Below are positions 1 to 6,233 of a stretch of DNA of 6,368 bases, piece after piece. Position 1 is the stretch's first letter. Each line of letters starts with the position of its first letter. The stretch lies in assembly GCA_003514305.1 (NCBI GenBank), contig DORE01000244.1, forward strand, positions 1 through 6,368, written 5' to 3'. The translations under genes and the position numbers were made by a program. The stretch is from Gammaproteobacteria bacterium (lineage in GTDB: Bacteria > Pseudomonadota > Gammaproteobacteria > Pseudomonadales > Pseudohongiellaceae). The notes beneath the pieces are model-generated. The model made no database searches. It was given only the letters and a program-made list of their open reading frames with translations, and had not been told where the DNA came from.

Positions 1-1250
1 TCTCAGTCAGAGTCGTCGAGGTTATCCCAGGGAAGACTGTCATTGGAATAGAAATCCCTAATGAAAAACGCGAAATTATTCAGCTAAGTCAGGTTCTCAG
101 TTCCGCTGAATTCGACCGCGCAGGATCTGCGCTAAGTATGGCTTTAGGTCATGACATTCTCGGCAAACCCGTGATTGTGGATCTCGCGAAGATGCCCCAC
201 CTACTGGTTGCTGGTACCACCGGCTCGGGAAAGTCCGTTGGCATTAACGCTATGGTTCTCAGCTTGCTCTTTAAATCGACGCCGGAGCAGGTACGAGTGA
301 TCATGATCGATCCAAAAATGCTTGAACTTTCGGTCTACGACGGCATTCCGCATCTTTTAACGCCCGTGATCACTGATATGAAAGATGCCGCAAACGGTTT
401 GCGTTGGTGCGTAGGCGAAATGGAGAGACGTTATAAACTTATGTCGGCGCTAGGAGTACGAAACCTGGCAGGCTTCAACGCCAAAGTGAGCGACGCAAAA
501 AATACGGGCAACCCTATTGCTGACCCAACCTGGCAATTCGATCCAATGCTGCTATCAGAGGAGCAATTTGCTCCCGAGCTTGAGCCGCTACCCAACGTTG
601 TGGTCATTATCGATGAACTTGCGGATATGATGATGGTCGTCGGTAAAAAGGTTGAGGAGCTTGTTGCACGAATCGCACAAAAGGCAAGGGCTGCAGGCAT
701 TCATCTAATACTTGCGACGCAACGGCCATCGGTAGACGTGCTAACAGGCCTTATCAAGGCCAATGTTCCTACACGCTTGTCATTTATGGTGCAGTCTAAA
801 GTTGATTCTCGAACGATTCTCGGTGAAGGTGGTGCGGAGCAGCTCCTGGGACATGGCGATATGCTATTTCTCCCGCCAGGTGGCGGTGTGCCCACCCGCG
901 TGCACGGAGCGTTTGTCAGTGACGATGAAGTGCATCGGGTAGTCGCAGACTGGAAACGGCGCGGAGAGCCAGTTTACATAGATGCGGTGACCCGAAGCTC
1001 GGAAGACAATGACTTTTCGCTTGCATCCATTGGCTCTGGTGAGGGAGAAGAGGGCGATGCGTTGTATGATGAGGCCGTAAAATTCGTTACAGAAACCCGC
1101 AAGGCTTCTATTTCAGCAGTACAACGAAAGCTTCGTATCGGCTATAACAGGGCGGCCCGCATGATAGAATCTATGGAAGCAGCGGGCGTTGTTTCCGAAA
1201 TGGGGCACAACGGCTCGCGTGAGGTTATTGCACCACCTCCCCATGAATAG
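1..1250 (+). CDS. ftsK: DNA translocase FtsK, C-terminal part (5' end outside window)
   Basis: FtsK is a membrane-anchored, septum-located double-stranded DNA pump that clears the chromosome terminus during division and activates XerCD recombination at dif. The reading frame is open from base 3, so the gene begins before the window and 415 residues are visible. The ATG at 138 is an internal methionine, because the residues before it (VIPGKTVIGIEIPNEKRE, bases 24-77) are typical of the FtsK alpha domain. Next come the RecA-like motor with Walker A GTTGSGKS (213-236) and Walker B VVVIIDELADMM (597-632). The winged-helix gamma domain (about 1056-1232, containing RKASIS and RIGYNRAARMIE) reads KOPS sites and contacts XerD. 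The N-terminal membrane helices and linker lie off the left edge. No KOPS match (GGGNAGGG) was found by eye in the window. The gene is followed 34 bp later by lolA, the usual neighbour. The identification is secure; full length is unknown. Confidence 0.97.
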   Translation, partial: SVRVVEVIPGKTVIGIEIPNEKREIIQLSQVLSSAEFDRAGSALSMALGHDILGKPVIVDLAKMPHLLVAGTTGSGKSVGINAMVLSLLFKSTPEQVRVIMIDPKMLELSVYDGIPHLLTPVITDMKDAANGLRWCVGEMERRYKLMSALGVRNLAGFNAKVSDAKNTGNPIADPTWQFDPMLLSEEQFAPELEPLPNVVVIIDELADMMMVVGKKVEELVARIAQKARAAGIHLILATQRPSVDVLTGLIKANVPTRLSFMVQSKVDSRTILGEGGAEQLLGHGDMLFLPPGGGVPTRVHGAFVSDDEVHRVVADWKRRGEPVYIDAVTRSSEDNDFSLASIGSGEGEEGDALYDEAVKFVTETRKASISAVQRKLRIGYNRAARMIESMEAAGVVSEMGHNGSREVIAPPPHE

Positions 1251-1284
1251 TCCGATCCTTTAACGGTTTTTTGAGTATCTAATC

Positions 1285-1932
1285 ATGCTGAGTAACAGGC
1301 TCACATTTACTGTCCTCCTAGCGCTCTGTAGTATCTCGCTCGCCTTATCCCAAGAATTGCCGCAAACACAACTTAGCAATCTTTTGAGAAACGTGAATAC
1401 AATGAGCGCCAAAGTGCAGCAGTTAATTGTGGAATCCGATGGCGCTGTGCTAGAAGAGAGCAGTATCCAAATGCACTTGCTAAGACCTGGCGGCTTTTAT
1501 TGGGAGACATTAGAGCCTTTTCCAGAATTAGTGGTGACAGATGGCACTCTCCTCTGGAACTATCAACCAGACCTGGAGCAAGTGGTAATTGAAGACTGGG
1601 ACAGTAGCAGATCCGAGTTGGCTGCTGAATTATTAGGTGGCCGCACCGATAGACTGGCTGCCGAATATGAAGTGATTAAAGAGGATAGCAATAGCGAAAA
1701 CATGACTATTTTCAAGTTGCTACCGCTTGATGGAAACTCGCTTTATCAGCGAATTAATATCAGTTTTGAAAAAGAGCTTTTGTTCTCAATTCATCTGGAT
1801 AACAAGAATGGACAAAAGACTCTATGGCAATTCAAGAAGCCGCAGGTTAATCATCAATTAACCCCAGGATTGTTCCGATTTCAGATTCCTCAGGGAATCG
1901 ATATCGTAGATAACCGTGCGATTGCGGAGTGA
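1285..1932 (+). CDS. lolA: Outer-membrane lipoprotein carrier protein LolA
   Basis: LolA is the periplasmic chaperone that takes lipoproteins released by the LolCDE ABC transporter and hands them to LolB at the outer membrane. The 215-residue product begins with a Sec signal peptide: basic R5, a hydrophobic stretch to about residue 21, and a likely cut after S22 (A20-L-S22|Q23). The C15 inside the hydrophobic stretch has no proper lipobox (the preceding residue is Leu), so it is a soluble periplasmic protein. Family signatures are RPGGFYW (67-73) and DGTLLWNYQPDLEQV (86-100), which form part of the hydrophobic cavity for acyl chains. An in-frame TAA at 1261 rules out a longer start, and ATG 1285 has only a weak GAG (1273-1275) as ribosome site. 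Length is normal for the family. It sits directly after ftsK and 3 bp before crcB, so it is probably in the same transcript. Confidence 0.95.
   Translation: MLSNRLTFTVLLALCSISLALSQELPQTQLSNLLRNVNTMSAKVQQLIVESDGAVLEESSIQMHLLRPGGFYWETLEPFPELVVTDGTLLWNYQPDLEQVVIEDWDSSRSELAAELLGGRTDRLAAEYEVIKEDSNSENMTIFKLLPLDGNSLYQRINISFEKELLFSIHLDNKNGQKTLWQFKKPQVNHQLTPGLFRFQIPQGIDIVDNRAIAE
1926..1929 (+). promoter_or_regulatory. Ribosome binding site supporting the TTG start of crcB
   Basis: GGAG at the very end of lolA lies 6 bases before the TTG at 1936. This is good Shine-Dalgarno spacing and decides the start, because the next in-frame ATG would remove the first 20 residues, including most of the first membrane helix. 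The site overlaps the lolA stop region, which suggests translational coupling. Confidence 0.6.
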
Positions 1933-1935
1933 ATC

Positions 1936-2313
1936 TTGACTACTTATCTAGCAATTGCAATCGGTGGAGCATTGGGCGCGGTCGCAAGGCATTGGATGGG
2001 TGCTGGCTTAAATCAGTCGAGTCAGTTAATACTGCCCTTAGGCACTCTGTCCGTTAATTTTATAGGTAGTTTTCTAATCGGCGGGCTATATATATTTCTA
2101 AATGGACGGCCTGATCTTTCAGATGCATACCGACAGCTCCTTATCACTGGATTTCTTGGCGCATTGACAACGTTCTCCACATTTTCCCTGGAGACCCTTT
2201 TGTTGATTGAACAAGGCCACTACAATACAGCGGTTTTGAACGTACTCGTCAGCGTCACACTTTGTTTGGGATCCGCATTTTTAGGAAGTTCCCTAGTCAA
2301 AGCGCTCGTTTGA
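1936..2313 (+). CDS. crcB: Fluoride ion channel CrcB/Fluc
   Basis: Fluc channels are small inner-membrane proteins that assemble as antiparallel dimers and let fluoride leave the cell, protecting enolase and pyrophosphatase. The 125-residue product is full length and has four hydrophobic segments (about 3-23, 33-55, 65-88 and 97-119). Family residues are all present: GGALGAVARHW with R18, GTLSVNFIGSF with the pore-lining N41, and GFLGALTTFSTF with T79, F80, S81, T82 and F83, where F80 and F83 are the phenylalanine box and this loop helps form the central sodium site. Translation starts at TTG 1936, 3 bp after the lolA stop and 6 bp after a GGAG. No fluoride riboswitch could be present in so small a gap, so expression probably follows the lolA transcript. 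This is a single-gene Fluc; no second paralogue is adjacent. Confidence 0.95.
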   Translation: MTTYLAIAIGGALGAVARHWMGAGLNQSSQLILPLGTLSVNFIGSFLIGGLYIFLNGRPDLSDAYRQLLITGFLGALTTFSTFSLETLLLIEQGHYNTAVLNVLVSVTLCLGSAFLGSSLVKALV

Positions 2314-2346
2314 CGCTGCTCAACAAATACAAACTGGCAAAATCTG

Positions 2347-3627
2347 ATGCTCGATCCCAAATGGTTACGCTCTGAGCCGAAGACAATTGCGGCCCTTCTC
2401 GAGAAGAAAAAGTTCACTCTTGACGTTGAGTTTTTGAAAGATCTTGAAAAAGCACGTAAGAGTCTGCAACTCGATACGGAGACCCTGCAGAATGAACGCA
2501 ACACCAGATCGAAAGAAATAGGCAAGGCGAAAGCAGCAGGCGAAGATGTCTCAGCAATCCTTGCATCGGTTGAAGGCCTGAAGCAACAGCTTGAACAAAA
2601 AAAAGAGGAGCTATCCAAAGTTCAGGAGAAATTAAAGACATATTCGATGGGCATTCCGAATGTCCCTGCCCCGGAGGTTCCTGACGGCGTGGACGAATTA
2701 GATAATCTGGAGCTTAGTACTTGGGGGCAGCCTAGAGTCGTCAGCTGGGAGATTAAGGATCATGTCACAATCGGTGAAAGCTTACAGCAGGGGCTAGATT
2801 TTGCGAGCGCGGTTAAACTTACCGGCTCTCGGTTTGTAGTCATGCGCGGTCAAATCGCTCGACTGCATCGTGCGCTCACGCAGTTTATGCTGGATACCCA
2901 CACAGACAAGCACGGCTATACCGAGCTCAACGTACCTTTAATAGTGAATCAGGACTCTCTTTATGGAACAGGACAGTTGCCAAAATTTGAGGAGGACCAA
3001 TTCAGAATAAAAGATGAAGACCTCGATTATTATCTAATCCCAACCGCAGAGGTTCCAATCACCAATATGGTCCGCGACGAAGTCGTGGACCCAGAATGCC
3101 TGCCTCTGCGATTTGTCAGTCATACGCCTTGTTTCCGAAGCGAAGCTGGCAGTTATGGCAGGGACACACGAGGGATGATCAGGCAGCATCAATTTGAGAA
3201 GGTGGAACTTGTGCAGATTGTAGAACCGACAGCATCGACCGAAGCACTTGAAGAGTTGACGCTGCATGCAGAAGAAGTGTTAAAAATACTGGACTTACCC
3301 TATCGGAAGGTTCTGCTGTGTGGGGGAGATCTAGGATTCTCAGCAGTCAAAACCTACGACCTTGAGGTTTGGCTGCCCTCTCAAAATGCTTACCGAGAAA
3401 TCTCTTCGTGCAGTCTGTTCGGCGATTTTCAGGCCCGGCGGATGCGGGCAAGGTGGCGGAACCCGACTTCAGGAAAACCTGAGCTCCTCCATACAGTTAA
3501 TGGTTCCGGACTCGCCGTCGGTAGAACGCTAGTCGCTATCCTGGAGAATAATCAAGACGAACATGGACATGTTTGCATTCCTGCTTGCCTCAGGCCGTAT
3601 ATGAATGGCCTTGAAGAAATCGGATAG
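2347..3627 (+). CDS. serS: Seryl-tRNA synthetase
   Basis: SerRS is a cytoplasmic class II aminoacyl-tRNA synthetase, a homodimer that attaches serine to tRNA-Ser and to tRNA-Sec. The 426-residue protein has the usual length and order. An N-terminal antiparallel coiled coil (about 1-105, rich in Lys, Glu and Leu) grips the long variable arm of tRNA-Ser. A catalytic domain follows. Visible catalytic motifs are TAEVPITNM from residue 233 (serine pocket), motif 2 starting FRSEAGSYGRDTRG at 263, and motif 3 NGSGLAVGRTLVAILENNQ from 385 with the ATP-binding Arg at 393. The start is the ATG at 2347, giving MLDPKWLRSEP, the usual N-terminus; the preceding 33 bp hold no clear Shine-Dalgarno. It closes the + strand block and converges on tusE across 56 bp. 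Its substrate gene, tRNA-Ser(UGA), lies at 6234. The identification is secure. Confidence 0.97.
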   Translation: MLDPKWLRSEPKTIAALLEKKKFTLDVEFLKDLEKARKSLQLDTETLQNERNTRSKEIGKAKAAGEDVSAILASVEGLKQQLEQKKEELSKVQEKLKTYSMGIPNVPAPEVPDGVDELDNLELSTWGQPRVVSWEIKDHVTIGESLQQGLDFASAVKLTGSRFVVMRGQIARLHRALTQFMLDTHTDKHGYTELNVPLIVNQDSLYGTGQLPKFEEDQFRIKDEDLDYYLIPTAEVPITNMVRDEVVDPECLPLRFVSHTPCFRSEAGSYGRDTRGMIRQHQFEKVELVQIVEPTASTEALEELTLHAEEVLKILDLPYRKVLLCGGDLGFSAVKTYDLEVWLPSQNAYREISSCSLFGDFQARRMRARWRNPTSGKPELLHTVNGSGLAVGRTLVAILENNQDEHGHVCIPACLRPYMNGLEEIG

Positions 3628-3683
3628 ATCGGGTTTGTTATGAGAAAACCGTCGCCGTGTGAGCTCTCACAGGAGCAAGGCAT

Positions 3684-4019
3684 TCAAATGCAATTATCTG
3701 GCTTTGGCAGGCCAGCAATCTTTGCCGCAGTTTTAGCCGCGCTTCCTCCGAATAAACGCATCACGTAGATGCTTCGACCTTTATCTGCACCGAGTTCTTT
3801 CCTAACATAGCGAATCAAAGCTTTGGATGCGGGTGCCATTTGGTAGTACCGATAAAACCTTCGTAGAAGTCGAATAATCTCCCAGTGATCCTTGGTGAGC
3901 TTGATACTCTCTCGGGACGCCAGCTCTAATGCTACCGATTCATCCCAGCATCCCAGCTTAAGAAGATAGCCTTCCTCATCTACTAATTCGTTAAATGTTG
4001 TGGAATTGAGCTTTTTCAT
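3684..4019 (-). CDS. tusE: Sulfurtransferase TusE (DsrC-like, single C-terminal cysteine)
   Basis: TusE accepts sulfur from TusBCD and passes it to MnmA, which makes 2-thiouridine at position 34 of Glu, Gln and Lys tRNAs. The product ends in AGLPKPDNCI, with the persulfide-carrying Cys second to last (C110), and contains the family core DHWEIIRLLRRFYRYYQMAP and RLFGGSAAKTAAKIAG. It lacks the second cysteine about ten residues earlier that defines true DsrC of dissimilatory sulfur metabolism. I chose the ATG at 4019, giving 111 residues (E. coli TusE has 109) and starting just before the conserved DEEGYL segment. The ATG at 4094 would add 25 residues with no family match and overlap tusB by 26 bp. 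Neither start has a strong Shine-Dalgarno, so the start is the uncertain part. It is the last gene of tusDCBE. Confidence 0.92.
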   Translation of the reverse strand: MKKLNSTTFNELVDEEGYLLKLGCWDESVALELASRESIKLTKDHWEIIRLLRRFYRYYQMAPASKALIRYVRKELGADKGRSIYVMRLFGGSAAKTAAKIAGLPKPDNCI

Positions 4020-4068
4020 TTTTACTTGATCAGATAAATTGAAAAAGGAGGCAGGTGAAACTTGACGG

Positions 4069-4359
4069 CTAGGACCAGCTAATAACTTTGTCATAACTGA
4101 CTGTTAACTCTACGAATCGACCGTACCCTACAGGGCTCACTTGTTTCAATAATTTACTGAGCACTCCTCGTGCAATTAAGTCCTCTCGCAACGCAAACAG
4201 TGCATTGTCTGGTGAAATAACAGTGAGATGATTTGGCGGGCATCCGTAGTAGACACCATCTTGGATAAATAAAATTCCATCCCCCGGACCAACGAGCATC
4301 AAGCAGGAGTCTAAAAGACCGGTGCTTGGACTGCCGCTTATAGTATGAAGCGCACTCAT
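4069..4359 (-). CDS. tusB: Sulfurtransferase complex subunit TusB (DsrH family)
   Basis: TusB is one of three related small subunits of the cytoplasmic TusBCD hexamer, which receives sulfur from TusA and delivers it to TusE. The 96-residue product has the family length and signatures: LHT at the N-terminus, ILFIQDGVYYG, the strongly conserved EDLIARGVLSK, and a C-terminal FVELTVSYDKV ending near a Trp (W95). A cysteine at residue 19 (LLDSCLML) sits where DsrH of sulfur oxidizers carries Cys20; as I recall it, E. coli TusB has none there. The ATG shares four bases (ATGA, 4356-4359) with the tusC stop and has no strong ribosome site of its own, so translation is probably coupled to tusC. The TAG stop is at 4069-4071, about 50 bp before the chosen tusE start. 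Confidence 0.93.
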   Translation of the reverse strand: MSALHTISGSPSTGLLDSCLMLVGPGDGILFIQDGVYYGCPPNHLTVISPDNALFALREDLIARGVLSKLLKQVSPVGYGRFVELTVSYDKVISWS

Positions 4360-4718
4360 AAATTAATTACTACGTCAGAGTCTTCTGTTAGCTTTTGCAG
4401 CTGCTCTGCTTCTAATACCTTTACAGGTACAGAGAAATCCGCGGGCGTGAGGAGACGTTTTTCGAGACTACTTCCATCTACTAATACATTCTCAATCCCA
4501 TAGAGCTCCAGAGTTTCTATAGCTTTACCAATCGTTTTCGAAGCGATCATCTCGGCATTCTGATTTTGTACTAGCTGGAAAACTCCATCATCTATAAAGA
4601 GAAAGTTTATCTTTTGCTCAAAAACTGCGGCAGCGAGCGCGGCGTCCACAGTGAGTCGTGCCTTATTACTCCCGTAAGGGGCATAACGCGTTACAAAAGT
4701 TAGGGTCTTGCGCTTCAC
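4356..4718 (-). CDS. tusC: Sulfurtransferase complex subunit TusC (DsrF family)
   Basis: TusC is the second subunit of TusBCD. It has the DsrE/F fold, is thought to be structural, and carries no cysteine in this protein. The 120-residue product matches the E. coli length (119) and shows the DsrF pattern: YAPYGSNKARLTVDAALAAAVFEQ near the start (residues about 13-36), then FLFIDDGVFQLV, then the conserved LELYGIENVLVD and a hydrophobic C-terminus (DVVINL). The start is GTG at 4718, 14 bp after the tusD stop, with AGGA (4728-4731) nine bases upstream; there is no nearby in-frame ATG. The stop forms an ATGA overlap with tusB. The tight packing tusD-tusC-tusB indicates a single operon whose products form one complex. 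Confidence 0.95.
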   Translation of the reverse strand: MKRKTLTFVTRYAPYGSNKARLTVDAALAAAVFEQKINFLFIDDGVFQLVQNQNAEMIASKTIGKAIETLELYGIENVLVDGSSLEKRLLTPADFSVPVKVLEAEQLQKLTEDSDVVINL

Positions 4719-4732
4719 TGGATCGAGTCCTG

Positions 4733-5122
4733 CTATCCGAAAGAAACTAATCGGTCAGATTGTAAGGCAGCATCTACAAGCTGTCCGAGTCCGGCTATCT
4801 GCGTACTCGCACACAATGACATATCAGCCATTTTATGTCTCTTTGATTCTTGAGAGCTTAAAATGCCGCGAACCAGCGCGGAAGACACGCAAGCTACCGA
4901 ATCGATTTCATTGTTTGCCAGAAAATTATGCCACGCTTGCGGAAGATTTTTTTCGTCTTGCGGAGAAATACTCAAGGAGTTTGCGTTCAGAACACCATCT
5001 CCATAGAAAAATACCCGATAGATTTCATGACCTTGTGAAACAGCCGCTCTCGCGAATTGATATGCTGTCATGGCTGATTGAGACGACGCAGGGGATGTAG
5101 AAACGACCAGGGAGAATTTCAC
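4733..5122 (-). CDS. tusD: Sulfurtransferase complex subunit TusD (DsrE family)
   Basis: TusD is the catalytic subunit of TusBCD and takes sulfur as a persulfide. The 129-residue product matches E. coli TusD (128). It starts MKFSLVVSTSP, followed by AYQFARAAVSQGHEIYRVFFYGDGVLNAN (about 20-48), the typical DsrE strand-helix-strand. The active-site cysteine is at position 78 (SVACVSSALVRG), exactly the number of the catalytic Cys in E. coli TusD and DsrE. It ends GLGQLVDAALQSDRLVSFG, also typical. The start is GTG at 5122. No Shine-Dalgarno is visible before it and no ATG alternative exists, so the start rests on family length. It is the first gene of tusDCBE. Only 41 bp separate it from the base of an upstream terminator, so any private promoter must lie there (an A/T-rich TAATAA is present on the - strand) or transcription reads through from yccA. 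Confidence 0.95.
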   Translation of the reverse strand: MKFSLVVSTSPASSQSAMTAYQFARAAVSQGHEIYRVFFYGDGVLNANSLSISPQDEKNLPQAWHNFLANNEIDSVACVSSALVRGILSSQESKRHKMADMSLCASTQIAGLGQLVDAALQSDRLVSFG

Positions 5123-5163
5123 AGAGATTTTTTTATTACGGGTTGATCGCTCTACGGCGCACG

Positions 5164-5198
5164 AATAAAGAAAAAGCCCCAGACAAACCGGGGCTTTT
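5164..5198 (-). terminator. Rho-independent terminator after yccA
   Basis: A perfect nine-base stem, AAAAGCCCC (5172-5180) with GGGGCTTTT (5190-5198), encloses a nine-base loop. On the - strand it is followed by a T-rich tail (TTTTTCTTTATT), which gives a classic terminator about 30 bp after the yccA stop. On the + strand only four T follow, so that direction is weaker. It separates yccA from tusDCBE transcriptionally, at least in part. Confidence 0.85.
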
Positions 5199-5226
5199 GA
5201 AGTACCGAACGAGTGGGGGAAGACTG

Positions 5227-5889
5227 TTAATCATCCCCGGAAAACGCCATCAGAAGATGAAGCAGGCTCATAAATATATTGTAAATAGAGACATATAATG
5301 TGATCGTCGCCAGGATATAGTTTCGCTCCCCACCATGAATAATTTCACTGGTTTGGTACAGGATGACCGCACTGGAGAAAAACATGAAGCCTACTGACAT
5401 GGCCAGTTGCAGTGCCGGCATTTGCCAAAATAAACCGATAACAACAGCAGCTAGCAGAACAAGGCAGCCTGCCGCGATAAAACCCCGAAGAAATGAAAAA
5501 TCCTTGCGAGACGCGAGGACCCATCCGCTCAAACCAAAAAAGATAAACGCGGTACCGCCCAACGCTGTTGTAACAATTTCACTGCCATTCTGGCTGGCCA
5601 TCAAATACCCAAGAAGTGGGCCCACCCCGTAACCAATAAACCCGGTAAACCCAAAAGTGGTCAGCAGCCCCCAGGGGCTCCGAGCAAGAGCATGAGTCGC
5701 AAACAAGAAGCCGTAAGCTCCTATCAGAAACACCCAAGGACTGAGAACCGGGGCATTCACGCTCAAAGTCGCGGCGACGGCGCTGAAAGCCAGCGTCATG
5801 GACAGCAACAGGTAAGTATTCTTGAGAACTTTATTGACCGCCAGCGCCGATTGCTGGCTCTGAGCAATTGACATATCGACTTCGTTCAT
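5227..5889 (-). CDS. yccA: Bax inhibitor-1 / YccA family inner-membrane protein
   Basis: YccA is an inner-membrane protein of the BI-1 (TMBIM) superfamily. In E. coli it binds the FtsH-HflKC protease and slows degradation of membrane substrates such as SecY. The product has about seven hydrophobic helices. Family motifs are VNKVLKNTYLLLSMTLAFSA (18-37), GFTGFIGYGVGPLLG (80-94), ALGGTAFIFF (109-118) and, near the end, SEIIHGG (181-187) and NYILATITLYVSIYNIF (190-206); the last block is diagnostic. I chose the ATG at 5889, giving 220 residues (E. coli 219), because GGAG lies six bases before it. The ATG at 5901 would add four residues with no ribosome site. The cytoplasmic N-terminus is polar and Gln/Ser rich. 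It has its own terminator downstream and a tRNA-Ser gene diverging upstream, as in E. coli yccA-serT. Confidence 0.94.
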   Translation of the reverse strand: MNEVDMSIAQSQQSALAVNKVLKNTYLLLSMTLAFSAVAATLSVNAPVLSPWVFLIGAYGFLFATHALARSPWGLLTTFGFTGFIGYGVGPLLGYLMASQNGSEIVTTALGGTAFIFFGLSGWVLASRKDFSFLRGFIAAGCLVLLAAVVIGLFWQMPALQLAMSVGFMFFSSAVILYQTSEIIHGGERNYILATITLYVSIYNIFMSLLHLLMAFSGDD

Positions 5890-5895
5890 TGCTTT

Positions 5896-5899
5896 CTCC
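5896..5899 (-). promoter_or_regulatory. Ribosome binding site deciding the yccA start
   Basis: On the - strand GGAG is followed by six bases (AAAGCA) and then ATG at 5889. The site overlaps the alternative ATG at 5901, which itself has no purine-rich sequence upstream. This favours the shorter, 220-residue product. Confidence 0.6.
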
Positions 5900-5901
5900 A
5901 T

Positions 5902-6216
5902 GGTAAGGTTTTTATGAACATAACGACCGACTCTGGCCGCGCTTTATCTCGCTCACCGAACGCGGGCGGGGGTCCGACCAGCTCGCACTGTCTCCGCTTT
6001 GCTCGCATTAGCAAGCCTGAGGCATCTGATATCTATCGTTGGGTCGGTCTTTCGAAAATTCAAGCCCTCAGGCAGCATTCGGCGCATTAGGACGGCCAAA
6101 CCAGGTGCAATGATACCCGCAAGATGCCACAAATCAACGGCTTTCGTGCCCGCCATCAGGATGGGGCGACAAGGTGCCGAAGAACGATCAGCATTTCCCT
6201 AGATAATAGGGTAGTG
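5902..6216. other. Intergenic region between divergent yccA and tRNA-Ser, no convincing gene
   Basis: This spacer must hold the - strand yccA promoter and leader; no clear -35/-10 pair is visible. It starts with a GC-rich part (about 5935-6000) and contains an 8-base inverted repeat, GCCTGAGG at 6015-6022 and CCTCAGGC at 6066-6073. Two 67-codon open frames overlap it, 5999-6202 on + (TTG start) and 5953-6156 on -. Neither has a ribosome site or a recognised family, and their ends are rich in Arg, Ala and Pro as expected of chance frames in GC-rich DNA. The first half of the - frame (LWHLAGIIAPGLAVLMRR) is somewhat protein-like, so a small membrane peptide or an old gene remnant cannot be excluded. 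Confidence 0.5.
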
Positions 6217-6222
6217 TAAAAT
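6217..6222 (+). promoter_or_regulatory. Candidate -10 element for tRNA-Ser
   Basis: TAAAAT is a four-to-five out of six match to TATAAT, is preceded by TG, and lies 11 bases before the mature tRNA 5' end. Transcription would start near 6229, leaving a very short leader, as is common for single tRNA genes. The bases 17 upstream (TTTCCC, 6194-6199) are only a poor -35. The GC-rich bases after the -10 (GGCC) could act as a stringent-type discriminator; that is inference. Confidence 0.4.
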
Positions 6223-6233
6223 AAGGCCTCTGC

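Noticed and set aside
138..140. ATG at 138 as the start of a short FtsK-like protein.
   Set aside because: The frame is open to base 3 and the residues upstream match the FtsK alpha domain, so this is an internal methionine of a gene cut by the window edge.
1252..1272. CCG..CGG followed by six T between ftsK and lolA, resembling a terminator.
   Set aside because: The stem is only three base pairs, too weak to form a terminator; the genes are probably co-transcribed.
2220..2641. Two - strand open frames opposite the crcB end and the serS start.
   Set aside because: They lie antisense to well-identified genes and have Ser/Phe/Arg-rich, low-complexity translations typical of shadow frames.
3630..3671. 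Two small hairpins between the convergent serS and tusE: CGGGTTT/AAAACCG (one mismatch) and TGTGA/TCACA with loop GCTC.
   Set aside because: Stems are short or imperfect and no proper T tract follows on either strand. They may help end transcription, but I cannot call a terminator.
4044..4074. Strong AAGGAGG followed by a GTG on the + strand inside the tusB-tusE junction.
   Set aside because: The frame hits a stop after a few codons; it is a chance match opposite the - strand operon.
4708..5100. A 130-codon + strand open frame opposite tusD.
   Set aside because: It lies antisense to a gene with clear TusD family motifs, and its own translation is basic and without recognisable domains.
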